From Geomonas limicola (GTDB lineage Bacteria > Desulfobacterota > Desulfuromonadia > Geobacterales > Geobacteraceae): a DNA stretch of 64,000 bases. The notes beneath the pieces were generated by a model. The model had not been told where the DNA came from and searched no databases. It was given only the letters and a program-made list of their open reading frames with translations. Both the position numbers and the translations under genes were made by a program. The stretch lies in the NCBI RefSeq assembly GCF_014193675.1, contig NZ_BLXZ01000009.1, forward strand, positions 62,287 through 126,286, given 5' to 3'. Shown here in pieces: positions 25,331 through 34,167 of this stretch; position 1 is the stretch's first letter, and the number at the start of each line of letters is the position of its first letter.

Positions 25331-26055
25331 CAGCTCCTCCCGAAGAGTTTGCGGGCCAGAGAGCCCAGCTTGAGCTTCCAGACCATGAGCACGGCCTCGC
25401 GCACGATCCGCTTGGACATCTTCGAGGTGCCGGCATGGCGGTCGATGAAGATGATGGGGATCTCGGCACCCTTGAACCCCTTCTCGACGCAGCGGAAGTT
25501 CATCTCGATCTGGAAGGAATAGCCGTCGGAGCGGACCTGGTCCAGCTCGATCGCTTCCAACACCGCGCGCTTGAAGCACTTGAAGCCGGCGGTGCAGTCC
25601 TTAAGGGTGAGCCCGGTAATCACCCGGGTGTAGACGCTCGCGAAGTAACTCAGCATCAGGCGGCGCAGCGGCCAGTTGACCACGCTCACCCCGTTCAGGT
25701 AGCGCGAACCGATGACGAAATCGCACTCGCGCAACTTCTCGAAAAAAAGCGGCAGAATCGCGGGATCGTGGGAAAAATCGGCGTCCATCTGCACGATGTA
25801 GTCGGCACCCATGTCGAGCGCCACCCGAAATCCCTCGCGGTACGCGGAACCGAGTCCCATCTTGCCGGCACGGTGCAAAACGCTCACCCGTCCGGTCTCG
25901 GCGGCCAGACGGTCGGCGAGCGCCCCCGTGCCGTCGGGGGAGTTGTCGTCCACCACCAGGAGGTGGATCGCCGGATCCTGGGCCAGGACCTGGGCGGCCA
26001 GGCGCTCCAGATTGTCACGTTCGTTGTAGGTAGGGATTACTACGACAGCTTTCAA
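25330..26055 (-). CDS. Polyprenol-phosphate mannosyltransferase-like GT2 enzyme
   Basis: A 241-residue family 2 glycosyltransferase of the dolichol/polyprenol-phosphate mannose synthase type, which moves a sugar from GDP-mannose or a similar donor to a lipid phosphate. Visible motifs are PTYNERDN (8-15), VVDDNSPDGT (35-44), the metal-binding QMDADFSHDP, VIGSRYLNG and GYSFQIEMN. The C-terminus ends without the membrane helices of longer homologs. The next gene is a coupled small membrane protein. The lipid-linked sugar could serve surface glycan or glycoprotein assembly. Donor specificity is not shown. Confidence 0.88.
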   Translation of the reverse strand: MKAVVVIPTYNERDNLERLAAQVLAQDPAIHLLVVDDNSPDGTGALADRLAAETGRVSVLHRAGKMGLGSAYREGFRVALDMGADYIVQMDADFSHDPAILPLFFEKLRECDFVIGSRYLNGVSVVNWPLRRLMLSYFASVYTRVITGLTLKDCTAGFKCFKRAVLEAIELDQVRSDGYSFQIEMNFRCVEKGFKGAEIPIIFIDRHAGTSKMSKRIVREAVLMVWKLKLGSLARKLFGRS

Positions 26056-26222
26056 GGAGGACTCGCTTTTCCTGAAGAGTTAGGGACCTGCAGACCGGGG
26101 AACCGCACCGTGCAGTGCCCGACGCAGACCGGCTCGGACAGGGTGAGGATAAACGATTTGAGTTAATCAAGTCAAGCTAAAGGGCGCAGGCGGTGCGAGT
26201 CCCCCCGCCCGGCGCGCCACGC

Positions 26223-26254
26223 AAAAAGGCCGTCCGGGAAGGGACGGCCTTTTA
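26223..26254 (-). terminator. Terminator after the tRNA cluster
   Basis: AAAAAGGCCGTCC and GGACGGCCTTTT form a stem with a short loop immediately downstream of the last tRNA on the minus strand. It probably ends the HU-tRNA transcript. Confidence 0.85.
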
Positions 26255-26263
26255 CGGTTTCGA

Positions 26264-26340
26264 TGGCGGGGTTGACGGGGCTCGAACCCGCGACTTCCAG
26301 CGTGACAGGCTGGCACTCTAACCGACTGAGCTACAACCCC
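26264..26340 (-). tRNA. tRNA-Asp (GTC), copy 2
   Basis: A 77-base cloverleaf including encoded CCA. The acceptor GGGGTTG pairs with CAACCCC. The anticodon loop CTGTCAC in the stem CCAGC/GCTGG gives anticodon GTC. The T-loop TTCGAGC is intact. Identical to the copy at 26495-26571. Confidence 0.96.
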
Positions 26341-26408
26341 ATGATGAAACTGTGTACTGCAGGCGACCGGCCGGGGGGATCGGTCGCGATGGTGAAGGAG
26401 CACATATG

Positions 26409-26484
26409 TGGTGGGTGAAGAGGGGATCGAACCCCCGACATCCAGCTTGTAAGGCTGGCGCTCTCCCAGCTGAGCTATTCACCC
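26409..26484 (-). tRNA. tRNA-Val (TAC)
   Basis: A 76-base cloverleaf with encoded CCA. The acceptor GGGTGAA pairs with TTCACCC. The anticodon loop CTTACAA in the stem CCAGC/GCTGG gives TAC. The T-loop TTCGATC is intact. It lies between two tRNA-Asp copies. Confidence 0.96.
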
Positions 26485-26494
26485 ATGTATATGT

Positions 26495-26571
26495 TGGCGG
26501 GGTTGACGGGGCTCGAACCCGCGACTTCCAGCGTGACAGGCTGGCACTCTAACCGACTGAGCTACAACCCC
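26495..26571 (-). tRNA. tRNA-Asp (GTC), copy 1
   Basis: A 77-base cloverleaf with encoded CCA and anticodon GTC, identical to the copy at 26264-26340. It begins 33 bases after the HU stop codon with no visible terminator between them. Confidence 0.96.
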
Positions 26572-26604
26572 GCATGTGCTTCCGAACTGCTATTGGTGTA
26601 CTGC

Positions 26605-26883
26605 TTATTTCCCGTTGACCGCAGCCTTCAGGGTGTTGCCCGGCTTGAACTTAGGGGTCACCGAGGCGGCGATTTCGATCTTCTTGCCGGTCTGCGGGTT
26701 CTGGCCGGTACGTGCGGCGCGGGAGGCAACCGAGAAGGTACCGAAACCAACCAGGGTCAGCTTGTCGCCAGCGGCGAGGCAGTTGGTCAGCGCGTCGAGG
26801 AGACCGTTGAGGGCCTTGTCTGCGTCAACCTTGGTGATCTTGGCCTGCTCGGCAATGGCGTTTACCAGTTCTGCCTTGTTCAT
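26605..26883 (-). CDS. hup: DNA-binding protein HU
   Basis: A 92-residue histone-like protein that bends and compacts DNA as a dimer. It starts MNKAELVNAIAEQAKI and contains the DNA-arm signature GFGTFSVASRAARTGQNP. An AGGAGGG ribosome site precedes the ATG. It has its own strong promoter directly after lon and is followed by three tRNAs, apparently on the same transcript. Confidence 0.96.
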   Translation of the reverse strand: MNKAELVNAIAEQAKITKVDADKALNGLLDALTNCLAAGDKLTLVGFGTFSVASRAARTGQNPQTGKKIEIAASVTPKFKPGNTLKAAVNGK

Positions 26884-26920
26884 CTAACCCTCCTGGGACT
26901 GCATCGCAAAGTGAAGCAAC

Positions 26921-26950
26921 CTTATACCAGAGCCCTGTCAAAGCTGTCAA
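26921..26950 (-). promoter_or_regulatory. HU promoter
   Basis: TTGACA (26945-26950) and TATAAG (26921-26926) are spaced by 18 bases on the minus strand. The -35 box lies only eight bases beyond the lon stop codon, and no terminator separates them, so lon messages may read into HU. Confidence 0.7.
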
Positions 26951-26957
26951 CCACTTT

Positions 26958-29384
26958 TTAATGCGGAGCCCCTAAATTTTTCTCGTCCGCCGGAACGGGC
27001 TCGGCGTAGTGCACACCCGCCGGCAGCGGCTCCGGGGCGAGCAGGGCATGGCTCAAAACCTCGTCCATGTGGGCGACGGGAACGATGCTGAGTCCGGCGC
27101 TGATCTCCTGCGGCACCTCGACCAGGTCCTTCTCGTTGTCCTTCGGGATGAGGACGGTACGGATCCCGCCACGCCCGGCCGCGAGCAGTTTCTCCTTGAG
27201 GCCGCCGATGGGGAGCACGCTGCCGCGCAGGGTGATCTCGCCGGTCATGGCGATGTCGCGGCGCACCGGGCGCCGGGTGAGCGCGGAGGTAAGCGCACAG
27301 GCCATGGCGATACCGGCTGAGGGGCCGTCCTTGGGAATCGCCCCTTCCGGGACGTGGATGTGGATGTCGAGGTGCTGGTAGAAGTCCCGGGCAAAGCCGA
27401 GGAGCTCCCCCCGGCTGCGCACGTAGGTCATCGCCGCCTGGGCGGATTCCTGCATCACCTCGCCGAGCTTGCCGGTCACGGTGAGTTTCCCCTTGCCGGG
27501 AAGGGTCACCACCTCGATGTTCAAAAGCTCGCCCCCCACCTCGGTCCAGGCAAGCCCGGTCACCAGGCCGATTGCGTCCTCTCCGGGGGCAACGCCGTGC
27601 TTGTAGCGCGGCACGCCGAGGTACTCGGCGATCATCTTGGGCTGCACCTGGCGCTTGGGCTTCACCCCCCCGGCCGCGCCAAAGGCGATCTTGCGGCAGA
27701 CCGCACCGATCTCCCGTTCCAGGGTACGCACGCCGGCCTCCCGGGTGTAGCGGCGGATGATCTCCAGGAGGGCCGCATCGGAGAAGCTCCCCCCCTTCCT
27801 AGCCACGCCGTTTTGCCTGGCCTGCTTGGGAACCAGGTACTGGCGCGCGATGGCGAGCTTTTCCAGCTCGGTGTACCCCTCGATCCTGACGATCTCCATG
27901 CGGTCCAAAAGCGGGCGCGGGATCGAGTGGCTGGAGTTCGCCGTGGTGATGAACATGACCCGGGAGAGGTCGTAGTCCAGGTCCAGGAAGTGGTCGTTGA
28001 AGGTTGCGTTCTGCTCGGGATCGAGCACCTCGAGAAGCGCCGCCGACGGGTCGCCGCGGAAGTCCGAGGTCATCTTGTCGATCTCGTCCAAAAGGAACAC
28101 CGGGTTCGAACTCTTGCACTTCTTGAGGCTCTGGATGATGCGCCCCGGCATGGCCCCCACGTAGGTGCGCCGGTGGCCGCGGATCTCTGCCTCGTCGCGC
28201 ACCCCGCCCAGCGAAACCTTCACGAAGTTGCGGCCGGTCGCCTCGGCGATGGAGCGGGCCAGCGAGGTCTTGCCGACCCCCGGAGGACCCACCAGGCAGA
28301 GAATCGGGCCTTTCAGGTTGGAGACCAGGGTGTTCACGCAGAGGTACTCGAGGATGCGCTGCTTCACCTTTTCGAGACCGTAGTGGTCGGCGTCCAGCCG
28401 CTGGCGCGCACGGGCAAGATCCGACTTCTCCTCGCTCAGTACCCCCCAGGGAAGTGCCAGCACCCAGTCCACGTAGTTCCTCAGGACCGCGGACTCCGCA
28501 GACATGGGGGACATGAGCCTGAGCTTCTTGATCTCGCCGAGCACCTTCTCGCGAGCCGGCTCCGGAAGCGCCAGCTTGGCCGCCTTCGCCTCCAGCTCGC
28601 GCAGTTCCTGCTTGAACTCGTCCTTCCCTCCCAGCTCCTTCTGGATCGCCCTGATCTGCTCGTTCAGGTAGTAATCCTTCTGGGTCTTCTCCATCTGCTG
28701 CTTGACCCGGGCGTGGATCTTCTTCTCGATCTGCAGGATCTCGATCTCGGCGCCCATGAGCTCCAAGAGCCGCTCCATGCGCTTGGCCGGCGCCGCGATG
28801 GCCAGGAGCTCCTGCTTCTGGGGAACCTTGAGGTTCAGGTGGGGGACGATCGAGTCGGCCAGCCGGGAGGGGTCGCCGATCGCGGTTACCGTCTGCAGCA
28901 CCTCGGCGGGAACCGAGGTGGTGAGCCCCACGTAGTTCTCGAAGCTCGCGACCACCCCGCGCTTCAGGGCCTCGATCTCGCTCCCCTTGGCGGCCGGCTC
29001 GGCAACTTCGCGCACCTCGACCTCGAAGTACCCCTCCTCGCGGAGGAACTCGGAGATGAGACCGCGCTGCTTCCCTTCCACCAGCACCTTCACAGTCCCG
29101 TCCGGGAGCTTCAGGAGCTGGATGATCTGGCAGATGGTGCCGACCTGGTAGATGTCCTCCGGGCCCGGTTCCTCGGTCTTGGCGTCCTTCTGGGTGGCGA
29201 GCAGGATCCGCTTCTCGTGGTCCGCCATGGCCGCCTCGAGGGCGAGCACGGACTTCTCGCGCCCCACAAAGAGCGGGATCACCATGTGCGGGAAGATGAC
29301 GATGTCCCGTAACGGAAAGAGAGGGAACCTTTCCGGTTTCCCCCTCTTTGTGCGACTGCCGGTGGTGCTTTTTTGATTGGTCAT
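26958..29384 (-). CDS. lon: ATP-dependent Lon protease
   Basis: An 808-residue cytoplasmic AAA+ protease that degrades damaged and regulatory proteins. It has the N-terminal LON substrate domain (FPLFPLRDIVIFP near 20-33), Walker A GPPGVGKT (near 365), and a protease domain with catalytic Ser in KDGPSAG (near 688) and a Lys about 40 residues later. Last gene of the tig-clpP-clpX-lon operon, 13 bases after clpX. An AGGA ribosome site supports the start. Confidence 0.97.
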   Translation of the reverse strand: MTNQKSTTGSRTKRGKPERFPLFPLRDIVIFPHMVIPLFVGREKSVLALEAAMADHEKRILLATQKDAKTEEPGPEDIYQVGTICQIIQLLKLPDGTVKVLVEGKQRGLISEFLREEGYFEVEVREVAEPAAKGSEIEALKRGVVASFENYVGLTTSVPAEVLQTVTAIGDPSRLADSIVPHLNLKVPQKQELLAIAAPAKRMERLLELMGAEIEILQIEKKIHARVKQQMEKTQKDYYLNEQIRAIQKELGGKDEFKQELRELEAKAAKLALPEPAREKVLGEIKKLRLMSPMSAESAVLRNYVDWVLALPWGVLSEEKSDLARARQRLDADHYGLEKVKQRILEYLCVNTLVSNLKGPILCLVGPPGVGKTSLARSIAEATGRNFVKVSLGGVRDEAEIRGHRRTYVGAMPGRIIQSLKKCKSSNPVFLLDEIDKMTSDFRGDPSAALLEVLDPEQNATFNDHFLDLDYDLSRVMFITTANSSHSIPRPLLDRMEIVRIEGYTELEKLAIARQYLVPKQARQNGVARKGGSFSDAALLEIIRRYTREAGVRTLEREIGAVCRKIAFGAAGGVKPKRQVQPKMIAEYLGVPRYKHGVAPGEDAIGLVTGLAWTEVGGELLNIEVVTLPGKGKLTVTGKLGEVMQESAQAAMTYVRSRGELLGFARDFYQHLDIHIHVPEGAIPKDGPSAGIAMACALTSALTRRPVRRDIAMTGEITLRGSVLPIGGLKEKLLAAGRGGIRTVLIPKDNEKDLVEVPQEISAGLSIVPVAHMDEVLSHALLAPEPLPAGVHYAEPVPADEKNLGAPH

Positions 29385-29397
29385 GTGGTCCTGTAGG

Positions 29398-30647
29398 CTA
29401 GGCGCTTTCCGCCACGCTTTCGTAGACGATGATCGGCTTTTCCTTGTTGTAGATCACCTCTTCGGAGATAACAACTTCCTTCACCATGGCCTGGGACGGG
29501 ATCTCGTACATGATGTCCAGCATGGCGTTTTCCAGGATGGAGCGCAGGCCGCGGGCGCCGGTCTTACGCTTCAAGGCCTCGCGGGCGATGGCGATGAGCG
29601 AGCCGTCGGTGAACTTGAGCTTCACGTGCTCCATCTCGAAGAGCTTCTGGTACTGCTTGATGAGCGCGTTTTTGGGCTCCTTGAGGATCTGCACCATGGC
29701 CTCCTCGTCCAGCTCCGTGAGGGAGGCGAGCATGGGGAGACGCCCGACGAACTCGGGGATGAAGCCGAACTTCAGAAGGTCCTCGGGAGTCACGCCGGCC
29801 AGGAGCTCGCCCGCCTTCTTCTCGACCTTCTTCTTCACGTCGGCGCCAAAGCCCAGGGTCTTGATGCCGATACGCTGCTCGATGATCTTGTCGAGCCCCG
29901 GGAAGGCACCGCCGCAGATGAACAGGATGTTGGTGGTGTCCACCTTGAGGAACTCCTGCTGCGGGTGCTTGCGGCCCCCCTTGGGCGGCACGCTTGCGAT
30001 GGTCCCCTCGATGATCTTCAACAGCGCCTGCTGCACACCCTCGCCCGAGACATCACGGGTGATGGAGGGGGAGTCCGACTTGCGTGCGATCTTGTCGATC
30101 TCGTCGATGTAGATGATACCCTTCTGGGCCTTCTCGACGTCGTAGTCGGCGTTTTGCAGCAGCGTCAGGATGATGTTCTCCACATCCTCGCCGACGTAGC
30201 CCGCCTCGGTCAGGTTGGTGGCATCCGCCATCGCGAAGGGGACCTTGAGGATGCGGGCCAGCGTCTGGGCCAGGAGCGTCTTACCGCTGCCGGTCGGCCC
30301 CAAGAGGAGGATGTTCGACTTCTGCATCTCGACGTCACCGGGCTTGGTGACCGCCTCGACCCTCTTGTAGTGGTTGTACACGGCGACGGCGAGGACCTTC
30401 TTGGCCCGCCCCTGGCCGATCACGTACTCGTCCAGTACTTCCTTGATCTCCTGCGGCTTGGGGAGCTTCTTGACGTCGGTGCCGGAAGCATCTTCGAGCT
30501 TGGACTCTTCCGCGATGATGTCGTTGCACAGTTCGATGCATTCGTCGCAGATGTAGACCGTCGGCCCGGCAATCAGCTTCTTAACCTCTTCCTGGCTCTT
30601 ACCGCAAAAAGAACAGATCAGGGTGTCGCTTCGGTCGTCTCTTCTGC

Positions 30648-30651
<4 letters not shown>
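29398..30651 (-). CDS. clpX: ClpX ATPase subunit
   Basis: A 417-residue unfoldase that feeds substrates to ClpP. An N-terminal zinc finger (CSFCGK and CDECIELC) is followed by the AAA+ core with Walker A GPTGSGKT (near 117), Walker B IIYIDEIDK and the pore-loop region. The start overlaps the clpP stop by four bases, so the two are translationally coupled. Confidence 0.97.
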
Positions 30652-31247
<596 letters not shown>

Positions 31248-31264
31248 GGGACGCTCCTCTTTAA

Positions 31265-32575
31265 CTACTTGTTGAGTTCTTCCTTGGCAACCTCGGTCAC
31301 CTTCGCCTTATCGACCACGAAGAGGATCGCCTTGTCTTCCTTCATCTGGATCTTCAGGCTTTCCAGGGCACGCGGGTTGTTCTGGTAGAGCCCTTTGACC
31401 TTCTCAAGATCCTGGTTCGCCTGCTCGGCGATCACCTTCACCTGCTCGGCCAGGTCTTCCTCGGTTACCGTGATGTTTTCCTTATCGGCAACCGCGTCCA
31501 AAAGCATAGAACCTTTTACCTGGTCCACGGCCACATCCCTGAACTGGACCTTGTAGGCGTCCTCGGTGAGCCCCATCATTTCCAGGCTCATGCGCTGCTG
31601 GGCCAGACGCCGCTTGGTGTCTTCCAGCATCCCCTGCGCCTGACGGTCCACCAGCGCCTCGGGGACCTCGAGCGGGTTCTTCTCGATGAGCGCCTTGATG
31701 ACACGTTCGCGCAGTTCGGTGTTGACGCGCTGCTCCTCCTGGGCCTTCTGGTACTCGGCGAGTTTCGCCTTCAGGGCATCCAGGGTCTCGAACTCCTCGC
31801 CGAACTCCTTGGCAAAATCGTCGTTCAGCTCGGGAAGCTCCTTCACCTTGATCTCTTTCACGGTGACGGCGAACTCGGCGGGCTTGCCGGCCAATTCCTG
31901 CGCGCCGTAGTTCTCCGGGAAGTTCACCTTCACGGTCCCCTGGGTGCCGGCGGTCATGCCGACCATCTGGTCCTCGAAGCCCGGGATGAAACGGCCGCTC
32001 CCCAGCTCGAGCTGGAAGTCTTCCGCCTTGCCACCCTCAAACGGCACGCCGTCGATGGAACCGAGGAAATCGAAGATGACGAAGTCGCCAAGCTTGGCGG
32101 CGTGCCCTTCGGCTGCCGGGACGAGCTGGGCCATGCTCTCCTGCATCTCGCGCAGGCGCTGGTTCACCGCCTGGTCGTCCAGGACCAGGATCTCTTTTTG
32201 CACTTCCAGGCCAACGTAGTCCTTCACCTCGATCTCGGGGTAGACCTCGATGGTTGCCGAGTAGCTGAACGCTTCGCCCGGCTTCAGTTCGTCGTTTTCG
32301 ATGGCCGGGTAGGAAACCGGGTTCAGCCCATTCTCCTGCAGCCCCTGGTACAGGGTCTGGTTTACCAGGCTCTTCATCACGTCGTCAGCCATCTTGTCGC
32401 CATAGTGCTTCTCGATGAGCCCCATGGGAACCTTCCCCTTGCGGAACCCCTTGACGGAAGCGTGCTTGCGTATTTCGGCATAAGCCTTGTCGACCTCGGC
32501 GGAGACCTTCTCGGCCGGGATCTTGAAGCTTATCTTCTTCTTAATGCTGCTAAGCGACTCGACACTGATCTGCAT
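31265..32575 (-). CDS. tig: Trigger factor
   Basis: A 436-residue ribosome-bound chaperone with peptidyl-prolyl isomerase activity. It has an N-terminal ribosome-binding domain with the signature GFRKGKVP (44-51), an FKBP-like middle domain (about 155-245) and a helical C-terminal domain. First gene of the tig-clpP-clpX-lon operon, behind a clear promoter. Confidence 0.96.
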   Translation of the reverse strand: MQISVESLSSIKKKISFKIPAEKVSAEVDKAYAEIRKHASVKGFRKGKVPMGLIEKHYGDKMADDVMKSLVNQTLYQGLQENGLNPVSYPAIENDELKPGEAFSYSATIEVYPEIEVKDYVGLEVQKEILVLDDQAVNQRLREMQESMAQLVPAAEGHAAKLGDFVIFDFLGSIDGVPFEGGKAEDFQLELGSGRFIPGFEDQMVGMTAGTQGTVKVNFPENYGAQELAGKPAEFAVTVKEIKVKELPELNDDFAKEFGEEFETLDALKAKLAEYQKAQEEQRVNTELRERVIKALIEKNPLEVPEALVDRQAQGMLEDTKRRLAQQRMSLEMMGLTEDAYKVQFRDVAVDQVKGSMLLDAVADKENITVTEEDLAEQVKVIAEQANQDLEKVKGLYQNNPRALESLKIQMKEDKAILFVVDKAKVTEVAKEELNK

Positions 32576-32743
32576 GGTAAACCCTCTCTTTGTCGTTATA
32601 GGCAGGTTAGCTGCCGCAATGCTTTCTGCATGTCATCGGGTGGGAAAACGGCGACGGAATGTGGGGCATGCACGGGCAAGCCTGCATCCCGAGCGGCGCC
32701 CGCGATGCGAGCGCCATGCCACCCGGCACGCAAGAAAGAGGTA

Positions 32744-32772
32744 AGGTAACAAAGGGGGGCGGAGCTTGTCAA
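32744..32772 (-). promoter_or_regulatory. Promoter of the tig-clpP-clpX-lon operon
   Basis: TTGACA (32767-32772) and TTACCT (32744-32749) are separated by 17 bases on the minus strand, giving a leader of about 160 bases before tig. The -35 is perfect and the -10 weak. A heat-shock-type element was not recognised. Confidence 0.5.
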
Positions 32773-32871
32773 CAGAGAATTTCCTTTTCAACCGGGGGCT
32801 TGGACTCTAACCCCTTGAAACGATGGAGTTGCATGAGGCCGGTGTTGGGCGCCACAGCCCCCCTGAAACAA

Positions 32872-32903
32872 CAACAGGCGCAGGGGGTGTGCCCCCCTGC
32901 GCC
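32872..32903 (-). terminator. Terminator of the cytochrome bd operon
   Basis: The stem GGCGCAGGGG/CCCCTGCGCC is followed on the minus strand by TGTTGTTGTTT, seven bases after the cydX stop codon. Confidence 0.75.
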
Positions 32904-32910
32904 TTCTCTT

Positions 32911-33003
32911 CTACAGCAGGTCCGCCTTGTTGAGTACGAACAACGCGCTACCGTAGGAAACGGACAATACCAACAACCACCCGATCAAAAGTACACTGTT
33001 CAT
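32911..33003 (-). CDS. cydX: CydX-like small subunit of cytochrome bd oxidase
   Basis: A 30-residue protein that starts MNSVLLIGWLLVL and ends with NKADLL. It is a single membrane helix followed by a short polar tail. A perfect ribosome site, GGAGGT, lies seven bases before the ATG. It follows cydB by 21 bases and precedes the operon terminator. CydX-type peptides stabilise the heme site of bd oxidases. The identification rests on size, helix and position rather than clear sequence identity. Easily missed by length-limited gene callers. Confidence 0.78.
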   Translation of the reverse strand: MNSVLLIGWLLVLSVSYGSALFVLNKADLL

Positions 33004-33024
33004 TGGTTTTACCTCCAAATAGGG

Positions 33025-34164
33025 TCAGTACATCTTCCTGGCGTCTTCACCAGTAGTCAGCTCCGCCAGGGTGAGCTGCTTGGAGTCCATCACCCGCCAC
33101 ACGTAGGCGACGTACGCCAAGACGAAGGGAACGCCCAGGGCCACGTAGCTCATCACCGTCAAGGTGAACTTGCTGCTCGAGGCGTTGTAGATAGTAAGAC
33201 TCGACTGCAGGTCGGTGAGCGACGGGTAGAATGCGGTTCCATGGTAGCCTGCCAGCGAGAAAACCGCAAGACCCACCAGCACCGTACCGAGCCCCCCGAA
33301 CCAGATGCCACGGTTTTTGTTGAGCAGCGCCGTAGCAACCACCCCCCAGACCACCGAGACCAACCCCACCAGGAGCAGCACCAGGACGATCGGCATTCCC
33401 AAGAGGTTGTGCAGGTACTTCCCCTGCTCCAGGGAGACCACACCGGTTGCCGGATCGACCGCGAACCCGGGCATGGTGAGAAGCCCGTAGAGGACGGTCA
33501 ACAGGAAGGGGAGCGAGAGCGCCAGGTTGATCAGGCTCGCCTTGCGGGCCCGGGCCACCAGGGCCTCGTGGTTCACGTGATTCACCAGGTAGAGCGCACC
33601 CAGGGTGCGGGCCAGGAAGACCAGGAACAGGCCGAAGGCGACGTTGAAGTAGTTGAGCGCGGCCTCCAGACCGTGATAAGGGGTCCCCCAGGTGACCTGG
33701 TTGTAGGTCCCGAGCGAGAAGCGGGATCCGGTGAAGAAGGTCCCAACCGCTGCGCCGATCAAGAGAATCCCCACGCTGCCGTTTAAGAACATGAAGATCT
33801 CATAGGTGCGCGCGCCCAGGACGTTGTTCGGCTTCTTGCGGTACTCGTAGGAGACCGCCTGGAGCACGAAGGTGAACAGGATCAGCATCCAGACCCAGTA
33901 GGCGCCGCCGAAGCTCGTGGCGTAGAAGAGCGGGAAGGCGGCGAAGAGCGCCCCGCCGAAGAGCACCAGCGTGGTGAAGGTAAGTTCCCACTTGCGCCCC
34001 ATGGCGTTGACGATGAGCGACTTCTCCTCCTCGGAGGCAGGCAGGGTGAAGATCAGGGTCTGCCCCCCCTGCACGAAGGTGAGCATGAGGAACAGGGAGC
34101 CGACGACCGAGGCGATCAGCCACCAAAGCTGCTGCAGCACAGTGATATCCAGGTTACCGATCAT
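33025..34164 (-). CDS. cydB: Cytochrome bd ubiquinol oxidase subunit II
   Basis: A 379-residue polytopic inner-membrane protein with about eight to nine helices, the same length as E. coli CydB. It begins MIGNLDITVLQQLWWLIASV. With CydA it forms the high-affinity quinol oxidase that reduces oxygen to water, giving microaerobic respiration or oxygen protection in an otherwise anaerobic lineage. It starts three bases after cydA ends. Confidence 0.95.
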   Translation of the reverse strand: MIGNLDITVLQQLWWLIASVVGSLFLMLTFVQGGQTLIFTLPASEEEKSLIVNAMGRKWELTFTTLVLFGGALFAAFPLFYATSFGGAYWVWMLILFTFVLQAVSYEYRKKPNNVLGARTYEIFMFLNGSVGILLIGAAVGTFFTGSRFSLGTYNQVTWGTPYHGLEAALNYFNVAFGLFLVFLARTLGALYLVNHVNHEALVARARKASLINLALSLPFLLTVLYGLLTMPGFAVDPATGVVSLEQGKYLHNLLGMPIVLVLLLVGLVSVVWGVVATALLNKNRGIWFGGLGTVLVGLAVFSLAGYHGTAFYPSLTDLQSSLTIYNASSSKFTLTVMSYVALGVPFVLAYVAYVWRVMDSKQLTLAELTTGEDARKMY

Positions 34165-34167
34165 CGT

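Noticed and set aside
26264..26571. Identical tRNA-Asp copies as attachment-site duplications of an integrated element
   Set aside because: Only a tRNA-Val lies between them. There is no integrase or foreign gene, so this is an ordinary tRNA array.
27354..29312. A 652-codon frame opposite lon
   Set aside because: Antisense shadow. It begins and runs wholly inside lon and shows no motif.
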